From the NCBI GenBank assembly GCA_008933795.1, contig WBUJ01000024.1, positions 1-35,534 on the forward strand: 35,534 nucleotides of DNA. Reading direction: 5' to 3'. Made by a program: the position numbers and the translations under genes. A model generated the notes under the pieces. It did no database searches. It was given only the letters and a program-made list of their open reading frames with translations, and was not told the DNA's origin. This DNA comes from Candidatus Contendibacter sp. (GTDB taxonomy: Bacteria; Pseudomonadota; Gammaproteobacteria; Competibacterales; Competibacteraceae). Positions 8,435 through 17,016 of the stretch are shown in pieces; position 1 is the stretch's first letter; each line of letters opens with the position of its first letter.

Positions 8435-10474
8435 TCAGCCCGCCGGTGGCGGCAACGGGCAATGCTCGCCCTTCAACCGTTCCAGCCGCTGCCAAGCTTC
8501 CAGCACGCAGGCCACCGACCAAGCCTGCGCCGGCGCTCCGCGCGGCTGATGCGGCGGGGCGCCATCGAAAATCTCGCTGACCGTGCCCAGGCCGGCATCC
8601 AGCAGATGATCGCGGATCGGCTCCAGCCAGGCTTGTGCCTCCGCCGCGTGGCCGTGAACCCGATATTCCGCCAGGGCGTAATGGCCCAGCAGCCAGGCCC
8701 AGACCGGCCCCTGATGGTAGCCGCCGTCCCGTTCCCGGACATCGCCGAGGTAATAGGGCCGGAACTCGGCGTGGCGCGGCGCCAGCGAGCGCAGGCCGTA
8801 GGAGGTCAGCAGTTCCCGTCCGCACACTCGCGTCACCCCTTGCCGCGCGGCGTGATCGAGCGGGCTGTAATGCAGGCTGACGGCAAAAATCTGGTTCGGC
8901 CGGATGCGGGCGTCGTCGCCGTCGGGACCGTCCAGCACGTCGAACAACCCCTCGCCGTCCGGCTTGACGAAGCGGCGAAAACCCTGCCGAGCCTGGTCGG
9001 CCAGATCGTCGTAGAAAGTCGGCGACCGACCCAACTGGCGGGCGAATCCGGCCACGCTCCGAAGCGCGTTATACCAGAGCGCGTTGATTTCCACCGGCTT
9101 GCCGACGCGCGGCGTCACCACCCAATCGCCGATCTTGGCGTCCATCCAGGTCAGTTGCGTCCCCGGTTCGCCAGCGCGCAACAGACCGTCGGCCTCGTCC
9201 AGCCCAATGCCGTAACGGGTTCCAGTAGCGTGCCAAGCGATGATTTCCTGTAACACCGGGAAAGCCGTAGCCAAGGTTTCAGCATCGGCGCTGGCCTCCA
9301 GGTAGGCTCGCCACGCCTCGACATACCACAGCGCGGCGTCGGTGGTGTTGTAGGCCAGCGGTTCGCCGGCGGCGGGAAACAGGTTCGGCAACATGCCCCG
9401 GTCGGCGAAGCGGGCGAAGGTCAGCAGGATGCGGCGGGCGATCTCGCTCCGGCCGGTGGCCAGCGTCAGCCCCGGCAACGCGATCATGGTGTCGCGGCCC
9501 CAGTCGCCGAACCACGGGTAGCCGGCGATCACCGATTCGCCATCTGGCATATCGGGCAACGGCCGGCCGAACAGGAAGCTGTCGGCCGCCAGCGCCAGTT
9601 GCCGCACCCAGTCTGGCGCACCGCGCAATTCCGGTACGCGCGCCTCGGCCTGGGCCAGCAACTCGACTTCCCGGCCCAAAAAGCGCCGTAGCGCCGTCTC
9701 GAAATCCAGGGAAACCTCTTCATGCAGGCTGGCGACCACGCCGGTCCAGACGCCGGGGCGCAAGGTCAGCATCGCCTCGCCGAGGCAGAGATGGTGGTCG
9801 CGGTGCGCTAAGCCGCGCTCGTGTTCCACCGGCAGGTCGAAATTCTCGAACCAGCTCGCTCCGTCCACGATGACGCCGCCCACCGCCCAGAATCGCAGGG
9901 TAAAATCCGGGGTCCGAACCCGCCGCCGCGCCGGATCGGGCGCTTCCAGCACCGGCTGGAACTCGTCCATCCGGGTGCGGCTGTGATGATCGCGGCCGTT
10001 CACCAGCAAACGGACTCGCAAGCGCAAATCGCGGCCGGCGTCGACCGAGGCCAGCCGCCAAGCGACGTAGGTGGTATTCGCTCCGGGTTCCAGCCAGATG
10101 CGTTGCTCCAGCACGATGTTTCCCACCGCGAAGCGCCAGACCGGCATCCGCCCCTCCAACCGGAACGATTCGAGGTGGACATACCCCGACGGATGGACCA
10201 CGCCGCCGGCCCAGCGGTTGCCGAACAGCGGAATCTCCCGGTCGCCGTCCACCAGGGTAGCGTCGGCCTTGGCGAATGCGAGCCGGCGATCCAGCGGCGG
10301 CCGTACCGGCGCGATCAACAGCCCGTGATAGCGCCGGGTCAGGGTGCCGGCCACGGTGCCGGCGGCGTAACCGCCCAGTCCGTTCGCCAGCCACCATTCG
10401 CGCCGTTCCGCCTGCGCCAGATCGCCGCACAGCGCCCGGCCGCAGCGAATGAAATCGGGTAACTCGCCCGTCAT
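8435..10474 (-). CDS. Glycogen debranching enzyme (amylo-alpha-1,6-glucosidase family)
   Basis: A 679-residue protein with an N-terminal glycogen debranching domain (WWLANGLGGYAAGTVAGTLTRRYHGLLIAP) and a C-terminal (alpha/alpha)6 GDE-C domain marked by GYPWFGDWGRDTMIALPG, NTTDAALWYVEAW, QLTWMDAK and EINALWYNALR. Enzymes of this bacterial/archaeal type remove alpha-1,6 branches from glycogen in the cytoplasm. Length and motifs fit an intact enzyme. The gene converges with the restriction gene, the stops being only 8 bases apart. No other glycogen gene is in the window, so its pathway partners must be elsewhere. A role in storage-polymer turnover would fit a glycogen-accumulating lineage but this is inference. 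Confidence 0.9.
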   Translation of the reverse strand: MTGELPDFIRCGRALCGDLAQAERREWWLANGLGGYAAGTVAGTLTRRYHGLLIAPVRPPLDRRLAFAKADATLVDGDREIPLFGNRWAGGVVHPSGYVHLESFRLEGRMPVWRFAVGNIVLEQRIWLEPGANTTYVAWRLASVDAGRDLRLRVRLLVNGRDHHSRTRMDEFQPVLEAPDPARRRVRTPDFTLRFWAVGGVIVDGASWFENFDLPVEHERGLAHRDHHLCLGEAMLTLRPGVWTGVVASLHEEVSLDFETALRRFLGREVELLAQAEARVPELRGAPDWVRQLALAADSFLFGRPLPDMPDGESVIAGYPWFGDWGRDTMIALPGLTLATGRSEIARRILLTFARFADRGMLPNLFPAAGEPLAYNTTDAALWYVEAWRAYLEASADAETLATAFPVLQEIIAWHATGTRYGIGLDEADGLLRAGEPGTQLTWMDAKIGDWVVTPRVGKPVEINALWYNALRSVAGFARQLGRSPTFYDDLADQARQGFRRFVKPDGEGLFDVLDGPDGDDARIRPNQIFAVSLHYSPLDHAARQGVTRVCGRELLTSYGLRSLAPRHAEFRPYYLGDVRERDGGYHQGPVWAWLLGHYALAEYRVHGHAAEAQAWLEPIRDHLLDAGLGTVSEIFDGAPPHQPRGAPAQAWSVACVLEAWQRLERLKGEHCPLPPPAG

Positions 10475-10570
10475 CGGGTTTCTCCGCGATCCTGGAATTT
10501 TCCCCTTACGGGGCTGGTAACGCGCGGGTTTTCGCCCATTTCTCTTCCTCCATGTTGCGAACCGGTATCT

Positions 10571-10825
10571 TCAATGCTTGACGCCTTGCCATTCGTCCTG
10601 CTGCGGCGTCTGCAAATGCCAGCCGCGTTCCCGTAGATTCCGCAGCACGTCCGCCACGTCTTCCTGCGCCAGCTTGCGTTCCGGGAACAAGTCCAGATCC
10701 ATGACGTGAATCAGTTCGCCCAGCAGCTTCAGCAGGACCTCGGGGACGCGGGAGAAATCGCCCCTGGCGGCCAAGTAGAGGTAAGTATCCTGTTTCTTGC
10801 GGCTTTTATAAATCGCGCACTGCAT
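10571..10825 (-). CDS. ycgL: YcgL domain-containing protein
   Basis: An 84-residue protein starting at the ATG that gives MQCAIYKSRKKQDTYLYLAARGD, the hallmark N-terminus of the YcgL family; the end RGWHLQTPQQDEW also fits. The open frame continues further upstream, but that part overlaps the divergent carbonic anhydrase gene and has no family likeness. YcgL proteins are small alpha/beta proteins found almost only in gammaproteobacteria; their function is unknown. The gene is divergent from the carbonic anhydrase gene, with 76 bases between the two starts. Confidence 0.92.
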   Translation of the reverse strand: MQCAIYKSRKKQDTYLYLAARGDFSRVPEVLLKLLGELIHVMDLDLFPERKLAQEDVADVLRNLRERGWHLQTPQQDEWQGVKH

Positions 10826-10862
10826 CGGCGTCTCCGGGCGGGAAGGTTGGGAAACGACAGGG

Positions 10863-10868
10863 TATAAT
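10863..10868 (+). promoter_or_regulatory. Possible -10 element upstream of the carbonic anhydrase gene
   Basis: A perfect TATAAT lies 33 bases before the carbonic anhydrase ATG in the ycgL/carbonic anhydrase divergent gap. No good -35 is found 16-18 bases upstream, so recognition would need an activator or a weak -35. The call rests on one hexamer. Confidence 0.4.
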
Positions 10869-10901
10869 ACGAGGCTGATCAAGTTAACCGAGTGGTGCGG
10901 C

Positions 10902-11567
10902 ATGACCAATATCAACGAACTTTTGCAAGGTTTCCAGCGCTTTCGCGTCAAGCATTTTGAGCCGAATCGAGAACTGTTCAACCGGCTGGCGATGCAAGGG
11001 CAGACGCCACGCACGCTGTTGATCGGTTGCAGCGATTCGCGGGTCGATCCCGCTATTCTGACCGATTCCGCGCCCGGCGACCTGTTCGTGATACGCAACG
11101 TCGCCAATCTGGTTCCGCCCTACGAGACCGGCGGCCGCTACCACGGCACCAGCGCCGCCGTGGAATTCGCCGTCTGCAACCTGAAGGTGCATAACATCAT
11201 CGTGCTGGGCCATTCGCGTTGCGGCGGCATCAGCGCCTTGCTAAGCGGTTACGGCGAAAACAACGAGGGCGAGGGTTATATCGCGCCTTGGGTGCAAATC
11301 GCCGCGCCGGCTCGCGACGAGGTGTTGCAGCGCTGGCCGGACGCCAGCCGCGAGTTCAAGCAACGGGCTTGCGAGCGGGCCGGTGTGCGGATTTCGCTGA
11401 CCAATCTCATGACCTTCCCGTTCATCCGCCAACGGGTCGAGGAGAGTAGCCTGCATCTGTATGGCTGGTACTACGATCTCGAAAACGGCGAACTCATGCA
11501 ATACGATCCCGACAAGGACCGGTTCTACGATTTGTACTTTGGCCCGATGCCGGCGGACGCCGCCTGA
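10902..11567 (+). CDS. can: Beta-class carbonic anhydrase
   Basis: A 221-residue protein that interconverts CO2 and bicarbonate. The zinc-site residues are in place: C43 and D45 with R47 in IGCSDSRVDP, and H104 and C107 in VLGHSRCGG. The sequence EFAVCNLKVHNIIVLGH and the length match the Can/CynT-type beta class, which is cytoplasmic and dimeric or tetrameric. No signal peptide is present. Assignment to Can rather than another beta-class paralogue is by overall likeness only. It stands alone, divergent from ycgL and followed 85 bases later by the Uma2-family gene. Confidence 0.95.
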   Translation: MTNINELLQGFQRFRVKHFEPNRELFNRLAMQGQTPRTLLIGCSDSRVDPAILTDSAPGDLFVIRNVANLVPPYETGGRYHGTSAAVEFAVCNLKVHNIIVLGHSRCGGISALLSGYGENNEGEGYIAPWVQIAAPARDEVLQRWPDASREFKQRACERAGVRISLTNLMTFPFIRQRVEESSLHLYGWYYDLENGELMQYDPDKDRFYDLYFGPMPADAA

Positions 11568-11652
11568 GCGCGCTCTACCGTTTGGGTTCCCGCAGCGCGA
11601 TGCGGTCGGTCTCTTTAGCTTTCCGGTTAAACGATAGGGTTGGACCACGGCC

Positions 11653-12273
11653 ATGATTCCAGCACTGAACCTCCCCCCGATTTCCGTCGAGCATATCGAT
11701 CAGCGCGTTCGCCTGCACGGCATTGACTGGGAAGGCTACGAATCCTTCCTAGCCCTGCGCGGGGAACAAAGCGGCACGCGCGTGACGTACCTGGACGGAG
11801 AACTCGAACTGATGTCGCCCTCGATCAACCACGAGATCTTTAAAAAAACCTTGGCTCGCCTGCTGGAAGCCTACGCCGAAGAGAAGGGGATCGAGTTGAA
11901 CGGCTACGGATCGTGGACGGTCAAGTCCGCCAAGGACAAGCTGGGTGTCGAAGCCGATGAATGCTATGTCGTGGGGTTACGGGACGCCGAGCCGACCATT
12001 CCGGATATCGCCATCGAGGTAGTTTGGACCTCGGGCGGGATCGACAAGTTGGAAGTCTACCGGGGTTTGGGGGTGCCGGAAGTCTGGTTTTGGCAGAAAG
12101 GCGCGCTCCGGTTTTTTCTCCTTCGGGAGGATGGTTACCTCGCTAGCGCGAGAAGTCGTCTCCTGCCCGATCTCGACCCCGCGCTGATCGCCCGCTGCAT
12201 GGGCGAATCCAGCCAGACCCAGGCGGTGCGCGCCCTGCGCGCGGCGCTCCGGGACGCCGGTATTCGCAATTAA
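11653..12273 (+). CDS. Uma2 family (DUF820) nuclease-like protein
   Basis: A 206-residue protein of the Uma2/DUF820 family, which has a PD-(D/E)xK-like core. Visible elements are VTYLDGELELMSPS, EADECYVVG (E100, D102), IPDIAIEVVWTS (D118, E122) and DKLEVYRGLGVPEVWFW with K132. The family is abundant in cyanobacteria and some filamentous or environmental gammaproteobacteria, often in many copies per genome, and its biological role is not established. It sits between the carbonic anhydrase and purH genes, which look unrelated in function. The active-site residues appear present, so a metal-dependent nuclease is possible. Confidence 0.88.
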   Translation: MIPALNLPPISVEHIDQRVRLHGIDWEGYESFLALRGEQSGTRVTYLDGELELMSPSINHEIFKKTLARLLEAYAEEKGIELNGYGSWTVKSAKDKLGVEADECYVVGLRDAEPTIPDIAIEVVWTSGGIDKLEVYRGLGVPEVWFWQKGALRFFLLREDGYLASARSRLLPDLDPALIARCMGESSQTQAVRALRAALRDAGIRN

Positions 12274-12303
12274 CCTTCTCTCTCCGACGCAACGGAATTT
12301 CGC

Positions 12304-13884
12304 ATGAATTCAACAACCGCTCTTCCCATCCGCCGCGCCCTCTTCAGCGTTTCCGACAAGACCGGCATCGTGGATTTCGCCCGCGCCCTGGTCGAACGGG
12401 GGGTGGAGATTCTTTCCACCGGCGGCACCGCCAAGCTGCTGAGCGGCAACGGCGTTTCCGTCATCGAAGTCGCCGATTACACCGGCTTCCCCGAGATGAT
12501 GGACGGTCGCCTCAAAACTCTGCATCCGAAAATTCACGGCGGCTTGCTGGGCCGGCGCGGCGAGGACGACGGAGCGATGGTCGAGCACGGTATTCCGCCG
12601 ATCGATCTGCTGGTGGTGAATCTCTATCCGTTCGAGGCCACGGTCGCCAAGCCGAATTGCACCCTCGCCGACGCGATTGAAAACATCGACATCGGCGGGC
12701 CGGCGATGCTGCGGGCGGCGGCGAAGAATCACGCGGCGGTCACGGTGGTGGTGGATGCTGGCGATTACCAGCGGGTTCTGGCCGAAATGCGGGATCACGC
12801 CGGGGCCGTGAGCGCCGCTACCCGCTTCGATTTGGCGGTCAAGGTGTTCGAGCATACCGGCCGCTACGACGGCGCCATCGCCAACTATCTCGGTTCCATC
12901 AAGGCCGGGGGCGAGCGCGATCCGTTTCCGCGCACCTACAGCGTCCAGTTCCAGAAAGCTCAGGACATGCGCTACGGCGAAAATCCGCATCAGGGTGCGG
13001 CGTTCTACGTCGAGCCGAAGCCGGCGGAAGCTTGCATCGCCACCGCCCGCCAGTTGCAGGGCAAGGAATTGTCCTACAACAACGTCGCCGATACCGACGC
13101 CGCGCTGGAATGCGTCAAGGGCTTCGCCGCGCCGGCCTGCGTGATCGTCAAGCACGCCAATCCCTGCGGCGTGGCCATCGGTTTGAGCCTGCTTGAGGCT
13201 TACGACCGCGCCTATAAAACCGATCCGACCTCCGCCTTCGGCGGCATCATCGCCTTCAACCGTCCACTGGATGGCGCGACCGCCAAGGCGATTGTGGATC
13301 GGCAGTTCGTCGAGGTGATCATCGCCCCGGAGGTGACGCCGGAGGCGCTGGCCGCGACCGCTAGCAAGCAGAACGTCCGGGTGCTGGCCTGCGGCCACTG
13401 GGGTGATGTTCGCGCGCCGGGTTGGGACTACAAGCGGGTCACCGGCGGCCTGCTGGTGCAAGATCGTGACTTGGGCCGTGTGGCGGTGTCCGACCTGAAA
13501 GTGGTGACCAAACGGCAGCCGACCGACCGGGAAATGACTGACCTGCTGTTCGCGTGGCAGGTGGTGAAATTCGTCAAATCCAACGCCATCGTCTACGGCA
13601 AGGACGGCATGATTCTCGGAGTCGGCGCCGGGCAGATGAGCCGGGTGTTCTCGGCGAACATCGCTATCATGAAAGCGCGGGAGGAGAAGCTGGACTTGAA
13701 GGGCGCGGCGATGGCGTCCGATGCGTTCTTCCCGTTCCGCGACGGCATCGACCTCGCCGCCGAACAGGGTATCACCGCCGTCATCGAGCCGGGCGGTTCC
13801 ATGCGCGACAGCGAGGTGATCGCCGCCGCCGACGAGCACGACATGGCGATGGTGTTCACCGGAATGCGGCATTTCCGCCACTAA
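12304..13884 (+). CDS. purH: Bifunctional AICAR formyltransferase / IMP cyclohydrolase
   Basis: A 526-residue protein carrying out the last two steps of de novo IMP synthesis. The N-terminal MGS-like IMP cyclohydrolase domain shows [25 protein letters not shown] and [16 protein letters not shown]. The C-terminal AICAR transformylase domain shows [20 protein letters not shown], the KHANPCGVA catalytic segment and [12 protein letters not shown]. Length is standard and all key motifs are present. The gene is followed by purD after a 51-base gap occupied mostly by a palindromic repeat, so the two probably form a purHD operon. No purine riboswitch or clear PurR site is visible in the 30 bases between the Uma2 gene and purH. 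Confidence 0.97.
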   Translation: MNSTTALPIRRALFSVSDKTGIVDFARALVERGVEILSTGGTAKLLSGNGVSVIEVADYTGFPEMMDGRLKTLHPKIHGGLLGRRGEDDGAMVEHGIPPIDLLVVNLYPFEATVAKPNCTLADAIENIDIGGPAMLRAAAKNHAAVTVVVDAGDYQRVLAEMRDHAGAVSAATRFDLAVKVFEHTGRYDGAIANYLGSIKAGGERDPFPRTYSVQFQKAQDMRYGENPHQGAAFYVEPKPAEACIATARQLQGKELSYNNVADTDAALECVKGFAAPACVIVKHANPCGVAIGLSLLEAYDRAYKTDPTSAFGGIIAFNRPLDGATAKAIVDRQFVEVIIAPEVTPEALAATASKQNVRVLACGHWGDVRAPGWDYKRVTGGLLVQDRDLGRVAVSDLKVVTKRQPTDREMTDLLFAWQVVKFVKSNAIVYGKDGMILGVGAGQMSRVFSANIAIMKAREEKLDLKGAAMASDAFFPFRDGIDLAAEQGITAVIEPGGSMRDSEVIAAADEHDMAMVFTGMRHFRH

Positions 13885-13889
13885 CAATA

Positions 13890-13930
13890 CCTCCCCTCTC
13901 TCCCGCCGGGAGAGGGGCCGGGGACGAGGG
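13890..13930. repeat. GC-rich palindromic repeat, copy B, between purH and purD
   Basis: The gap holds CTCCCCTCTCTCCCGCCGGGAGAGGGG followed by CCGGGGACGAGGG. The core CTCTCCCG / CGGGAGAG can form a strong hairpin, and the whole is the reverse complement of the element at 1000-1037. Being inside a likely operon, it may tune purD expression or mRNA stability; there is no T-run to make it a simple terminator. Confidence 0.65.
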
Positions 13931-13935
13931 TTACC

Positions 13936-15231
13936 ATGAACATCCTGATCGTCGGCGGCGGTGGCCGCGAACACGCCCTGGCCTGGAAGGTCGCGCAATC
14001 CAGCCGGGTGAAACACGTCTACGTCGCACCGGGCAACGCTGGCACGGCGCGCGAACCCAAGGTCACCAACATCGCCATCACGGCGGATGATCCACCCGAC
14101 CTGCTCAAGTTCGCTCAAGGCCATCACGTGGATCTGACGATCATCGGGCCAGAAGTGCCGCTGGTGCTGGGCATCACTGACCGGTTCGCCAGCGCCGGCC
14201 TGCGCTGTTTCGGGCCGAGCAAAGCGGCGGCGCAACTGGAAGGCTCCAAGGCTTTCGCCAAGGATTTCCTGGCCCGTCACCACCTTCCCACCGCTCGCTA
14301 CCAGAGTTTCACGGATCCTGACGCAGCGGAAGCCTATATTCGCGAGATGGGCGCTCCCGTGGTGGTCAAGGCCGATGGGCTGGCGGCAGGCAAGGGCGTG
14401 ATTCTGGCCCAGAGCGAGGAAGAAGCCATCGCCGCCGCCCGGGGAATGCTGAGCGGCGCGGATTTCGGCAAGGCCGGCCAGCGGGTGGTGGTGGAAGAGT
14501 TTCTGCACGGCGAGGAGGCCAGCTTCATCGTCATGACCGATGGCGAGCATATCCTGCCGTTCGCGTCCTCACAGGATCACAAGGCCCGCGACAACGGCGA
14601 CCGTGGCCCCAACACGGGCGGCATGGGCGCCTATTCGCCTGCGCCGGTGATCACGCCGGAACTGCATGACCGCATTATGGCCGAGATCATCGAGCCGACG
14701 GTGCGCGGCATGGCGGCGGAAGGCAGCCGCTACGTCGGCTTTCTCTACGCCGGGGTGATGATTACCGCCGATGGTCCCAAGGTGCTGGAATACAACTGCC
14801 GGCTGGGCGATCCTGAAACTCAGCCCCTGATCATGCGCCTGCGCTCCGATCTGGTGGAATTGTGCAAGGCGGCGCTGGACGGACGGTTGCATGAGGTCCA
14901 GGCGGACTGGGACCCGCGCGCTGCGCTGGGGGTGGTGATGACCGCTGGCGGCTATCCGGGCCGCTACCGGCAGGGCGATGTCATCGCGGGCCTGCCGCCG
15001 CCCGACGAGGAACTGGGCGACGACGTGAAACTGTTCCACGCCGGAACGCAGGAAACCAAAGAGGGCCATATCGTCACCCACGGCGGGCGGGTGCTGTGCG
15101 CCACCGCGCTGGGCAGCACGGTCGCGGAGGCGCAGAATCTGGCCTATAACCTCGTCAAACGAGTGCGCTGGGATGGTGTCCATTACCGTACCGACATCGG
15201 TTATCGGGCCATCGCGCGGGAACGGAATTAA
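13936..15231 (+). CDS. purD: Phosphoribosylamine–glycine ligase (GAR synthetase)
   Basis: A 431-residue ATP-grasp enzyme that joins phosphoribosylamine and glycine in step two of purine synthesis. The N-terminus MNILIVGGGGREHALAWK, then IIGPEVPLVLGI, KADGLAAGKGV, EEFLHGEEASFIVMTDG, the GGMGAYSPAP loop and EYNCRLGDPETQ are all family signatures for substrate and ATP binding. The length equals that of the E. coli enzyme to within a few residues. It follows purH in the same direction; the start is directly after the copy-B repeat, which supplies a weak GAGGG ribosome site. Confidence 0.97.
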   Translation: MNILIVGGGGREHALAWKVAQSSRVKHVYVAPGNAGTAREPKVTNIAITADDPPDLLKFAQGHHVDLTIIGPEVPLVLGITDRFASAGLRCFGPSKAAAQLEGSKAFAKDFLARHHLPTARYQSFTDPDAAEAYIREMGAPVVVKADGLAAGKGVILAQSEEEAIAAARGMLSGADFGKAGQRVVVEEFLHGEEASFIVMTDGEHILPFASSQDHKARDNGDRGPNTGGMGAYSPAPVITPELHDRIMAEIIEPTVRGMAAEGSRYVGFLYAGVMITADGPKVLEYNCRLGDPETQPLIMRLRSDLVELCKAALDGRLHEVQADWDPRAALGVVMTAGGYPGRYRQGDVIAGLPPPDEELGDDVKLFHAGTQETKEGHIVTHGGRVLCATALGSTVAEAQNLAYNLVKRVRWDGVHYRTDIGYRAIARERN

Positions 15232-15265
15232 CGGGGTCGGATCGCTGGCCCGTTCTCCGAAAATC

Positions 15266-15293
15266 TTGACAGCGCCACTCGGCAGCGTAGATT
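15266..15293 (+). promoter_or_regulatory. Sigma-70-like promoter of the CopG/ParE operon
   Basis: A perfect TTGACA (15266-15271) and TAGATT (15288-15293) are 16 bases apart in the gap after purD. The antitoxin ATG follows at 15339. The operator-like palindrome lies directly downstream, where a bound antitoxin would block transcription start. Confidence 0.6.
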
Positions 15294-15294
15294 A

Positions 15295-15326
15295 CACCTG
15301 AATCCAGGTGAACCAACCTGAACCTG
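15295..15326. promoter_or_regulatory. Operator-like palindrome and repeats for the ribbon-helix-helix antitoxin
   Basis: CACCTG-AATC-CAGGTG (15295-15310) is a perfect inverted repeat, followed by two direct AACCTG copies (15315-15320 and 15321-15326). The four ACCTG half-sites just after the promoter fit the cooperative binding of several ribbon-helix-helix dimers in autoregulated toxin-antitoxin operons. Binding itself is inferred. Confidence 0.6.
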
Positions 15327-15338
15327 ACGAGGCCCGCC

Positions 15339-15596
15339 ATGGCGACTACTGCCTTCACGATCCGCACCAGCCCGGAAACCATGCGGCGGCTGGACCAACT
15401 GGCCGCCCAGGTTGACCGTTCGCGCAACTATCTCGCCAATCAGGCTTTGGAGGAGTTTCTGGAGCTGCGGGCCTGGCAGATTGAAAAAGTGCAGGCGGGC
15501 ATCGCCGCCGCCGAACGTGGCGAATTCGTCCCGGATCAGGAAATGGAAGGCATCTTCGAGCGCTACCAGGACGCCAAGCCGGATGCGGCGGAATGA
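15339..15596 (+). CDS. CopG/ParD-type ribbon-helix-helix antitoxin
   Basis: An 85-residue protein. The N-terminal part TAFTIRTSPETMRRLDQLAAQVDRSRNYLANQALEEFL is a ribbon-helix-helix DNA-binding domain (strand, then two helices). The rest (ERGEFVPDQEMEGIFERYQ) is the acidic, probably disordered tail that binds the toxin. It overlaps the toxin gene by four bases (ATGA), the normal antitoxin-first arrangement, and a matching palindromic operator stands upstream. It should neutralise the ParE-like protein and repress the operon. Confidence 0.9.
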   Translation: MATTAFTIRTSPETMRRLDQLAAQVDRSRNYLANQALEEFLELRAWQIEKVQAGIAAAERGEFVPDQEMEGIFERYQDAKPDAAE

Positions 15597-15880
15597 AAAT
15601 CCTCTGGACCCGCCCGGCGGCGCGAGATTTGGCGGCGATTCAGGATTATATCGCTCGGGACAACCCGACTGCCGCCTATCGCTTGGCGACTGCGATCCGG
15701 CGGCAGGTGCGGCAACTGGCGGATCATCCGCAGATCGGTCGGCCTGGCCGGCTGGACGGCACTCGTGAGCTGGTCATCAGCGATACGCCTTATCTGGTTC
15801 CATACCGTATCAGCGACCACCGGGTGGAAATTCTGGCGGTGTATCACGGGGCGCGACGCTGGCCCGAGCGATTCGATTGA
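15593..15880 (+). CDS. ParE/RelE superfamily toxin
   Basis: A 95-residue basic protein with the ParE pattern: ILWTRPAARDLAAIQDYIARDNPTAA, then PQIGRPGRLDGTRELVIS, TPYLVPYRI and the end VEILAVYHGARRWPERF. ParE-type toxins act on DNA gyrase, RelE types cut ribosome-bound mRNA; the sequence resembles ParE more, but the target cannot be settled from motifs. It is translationally coupled to the antitoxin by the ATGA overlap. The pair lies between purD and ubiU with no other mobile sequence. Confidence 0.9.
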   Translation: MKILWTRPAARDLAAIQDYIARDNPTAAYRLATAIRRQVRQLADHPQIGRPGRLDGTRELVISDTPYLVPYRISDHRVEILAVYHGARRWPERFD

Positions 15881-15973
15881 TGATGCCAAGGTTTATCCGT
15901 TGTATTTCATGAGCTTTTGTAATTGTTGACCGCCTAAACCGCTGCATCCGTTCCCCCAGAGAATAACCTCCAC

Positions 15974-17005
15974 ATGTCAATCTCCGCTCGATCCTCCGCC
16001 TCCAAACCCCTCGAACTGGTCTGTCCCGCTGGCAACTTGCCCTCGCTGAAGACCGCCGTCGATCACGGGGCCGACTCCGTCTATATCGGCTTTCGCGACG
16101 ACACCAACGCCCGCCATTTTCCCGGCCTGAATTTCGACGCCAAAACGGCGGCTCAGGGCGTGCAGTACGCCCACGCCAAGGGCCGGCGGGTGTTTGTCGC
16201 GCTCAACACCTTTCCGCAGCCCAGCGGTTGGGAGCGTTGGCAGCGAGCGGTGGATCATGCGGCGGAACTCGGCGTGGACGCGGTCATCGCCGCCGACATC
16301 AGCGTGCTGGATTACGCGGGTCGCCGGTATCCGAATTTGCCGCTCCATCTCTCGGTGCAGGGTTCCGCCACCAACTACGAAGCCATCCGCTTTTATCACG
16401 AGCAGTTCGGCATCCGCCGCGTGGTCTTGCCGCGCGTCCTGTCGTTGCCACAAGTGAGGCACGTTTTGGAGAACAGCCCGGTCGGTATCGAAGTTTTCGG
16501 TTTCGGCGGGTTGTGCATCATGGTGGAGGGCCGCTGTCTGCTGTCGTCCTACGTCACCGGCGAATCGCCCAACATGTGTGGAGTCTGTTCCCCGGCCAAG
16601 GCAGTGCGCTGGGAGGAAACGCCGCGCGGGCTGGAAACCCGCTTGGGCGGTTTGCTGATCGACCGCTACGCGCCGGGCGAGCCGGCCGGTTATCCGACCC
16701 TGTGCAAGGGCCGGTTTGAAGTGGCCGATCAGACCTATTACGCCATCGAAGAGCCGACCAGCCTCAATACCCTGGAACTGCTGCCGGAGTTGCAGGCCAT
16801 GGGCATTGCCGCCATCAAGATCGAGGGTCGCCAGCGCAGCCCGGCCTACGTGACCCAGGTCACCAAAGTCTGGCGGGCCGCGATTGACGCCTGCTGGCGC
16901 AATCCCGCCGCTTACGCCCCGAAACCGGAATGGCAGCGGGAACTGGGCAAGGTGTCGGAAGGCCACCAGACCACGCTGGGCGCGTATCACCGGACCTGGC
17001 AATGA
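15974..17005 (+). CDS. ubiU: Ubiquinone biosynthesis protein UbiU (U32 peptidase family)
   Basis: A 343-residue member of the U32 family. With UbiV and UbiT it allows oxygen-independent hydroxylation of the ubiquinone ring. The four cysteines of the E. coli 4Fe-4S site are matched in spacing: two in LCIMVEGRC (six residues between), one more in MCGVC (seventeen after the second), and one in TLCKGRF. The N-terminus LELVCPAGNLPSLKTAVDHGADSVYIGF is typical. The start at 15974 gives about ten extra residues before the family core. The gene is coupled to ubiV, whose reading frame begins at or near its stop. Finding all three ubiTUV genes together strongly supports this role over a peptidase. Confidence 0.95.
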   Translation: MSISARSSASKPLELVCPAGNLPSLKTAVDHGADSVYIGFRDDTNARHFPGLNFDAKTAAQGVQYAHAKGRRVFVALNTFPQPSGWERWQRAVDHAAELGVDAVIAADISVLDYAGRRYPNLPLHLSVQGSATNYEAIRFYHEQFGIRRVVLPRVLSLPQVRHVLENSPVGIEVFGFGGLCIMVEGRCLLSSYVTGESPNMCGVCSPAKAVRWEETPRGLETRLGGLLIDRYAPGEPAGYPTLCKGRFEVADQTYYAIEEPTSLNTLELLPELQAMGIAAIKIEGRQRSPAYVTQVTKVWRAAIDACWRNPAAYAPKPEWQRELGKVSEGHQTTLGAYHRTWQ

Positions 17006-17016
17006 GGGCGGCGACC

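Noticed and set aside
12310..14550. Long minus-strand open frame across purH and purD
   Set aside because: It spans two well-conserved genes in antisense and shows no domain.
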